From Roseiarcus sp963761435 (GTDB lineage: Bacteria > Pseudomonadota > Alphaproteobacteria > Rhizobiales > Beijerinckiaceae): a DNA stretch of 64,000 bases. Positions 63,843 through 64,000 of the stretch are shown piece after piece. The notes under the pieces were generated by a model that ran no database searches, was not told the origin of the DNA, and was given only the letters and a program-made list of their open reading frames with translations. The stretch is from the NCBI GenBank assembly GCA_963761435.1, contig CAVXHJ010000020.1:62001-126000 (forward strand), in the 5' to 3' direction. A program made the translations under genes and the position numbers. Each line of letters starts with the position of its first letter. Positions within the stretch are counted from its first letter, which is position 1.

Positions 63843-64000
63843 ACGCACCTGCTCAACGCCTGATCCCCCGGGTCTGACGTCGGCTGGAAGCTGCGCTCGA
63901 ATATTTTCCGGCAGGTGAATCCGGCCCTAACGTAATGAAAAGCGTGCCAGCACAGTTAAGCTTCAGCAAAGCGGCATGGTAACGCGAAGATGAAGGCGAC

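Noticed and set aside
1..64000. CRISPR arrays, tRNA and rRNA genes, complete insertion sequences
   Set aside because: Looked for regularly spaced repeats, cloverleaf-like CCA-ending sequences and transposase genes; found none I could support.

Overview
The window is GC-rich, densely packed chromosomal DNA of an alphaproteobacterium, most likely Hyphomicrobiales (Rhizobiales), perhaps near Beijerinckiaceae/Methylocystaceae. Three things point there: the rhizobial-type flagellar gene order with flaF, flbT and motE; a FeuP-type response regulator; and a perfect Irr-type iron control element. The species level is inference only. I saw no rRNA, tRNA, CRISPR array, prophage or complete insertion sequence.

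Layout. 1-14280 is a flagellar cluster: flgI (partial)-motE-flgH-fliL-fliP-flgE-flgK-flgL-flaF-flbT-flgD-fliQ, then an opposite-strand epoxide-hydrolase-like gene, then flhA-fliR-fliJ-like-flgJ-like-flgN-like-hypothetical. Most neighbours overlap by ATGA junctions. 14277-21751 holds carA, yqeY, a secreted trypsin-like protease, a PepSY protein plus FeuP-like regulator without a sensor kinase, a hydrolase, a Cys-rich secreted protein and ligA. 21757-28249 is more accessory: a two-gene HEPN module, a GNAT/RimK-like ATP-grasp pair, a B12-type radical SAM protein and two small membrane proteins. 28384-32996 has a transporter remnant, a metal-dependent cyclase and a kbl-ldh-tdh threonine-degradation group. 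33054-36975 contains a degraded duplication of a lipoprotein/methyltransferase pair interrupted by a PEP-CTERM protein gene.

37037-46312 carries ispB, tandem MITE-like repeats, alr and a yejABEF-type peptide/muropeptide importer. 46518-50827 has deoB, a HIT protein, an F1-ATPase zeta inhibitor, rppH and a divergent polysaccharide deacetylase. 50820-58324 has a flavin demethylase, a P1 peptidase, a hexapeptide acyltransferase, an AraC regulator, der and a TPR protein. 58483-63842 has a cytochrome c-like protein, an Irr-box-controlled HiPIP, ridA, a biotin-dependent carboxylase subunit and two small proteins.

Caution: ten genes or gene copies (flgH, flgK, fliQ, tdh, a lipoprotein copy, alr, yejA, deoB, the flavin oxidoreductase and the carboxylase) are broken by about 13 single-base frameshifts, several in short homopolymers. 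Many are conserved housekeeping genes, so I read most as sequencing or assembly errors and give the full repaired extents. Palindromic intergenic repeats are frequent; two of them run into coding sequence (yejE 5' end, HIT gene 3' end).
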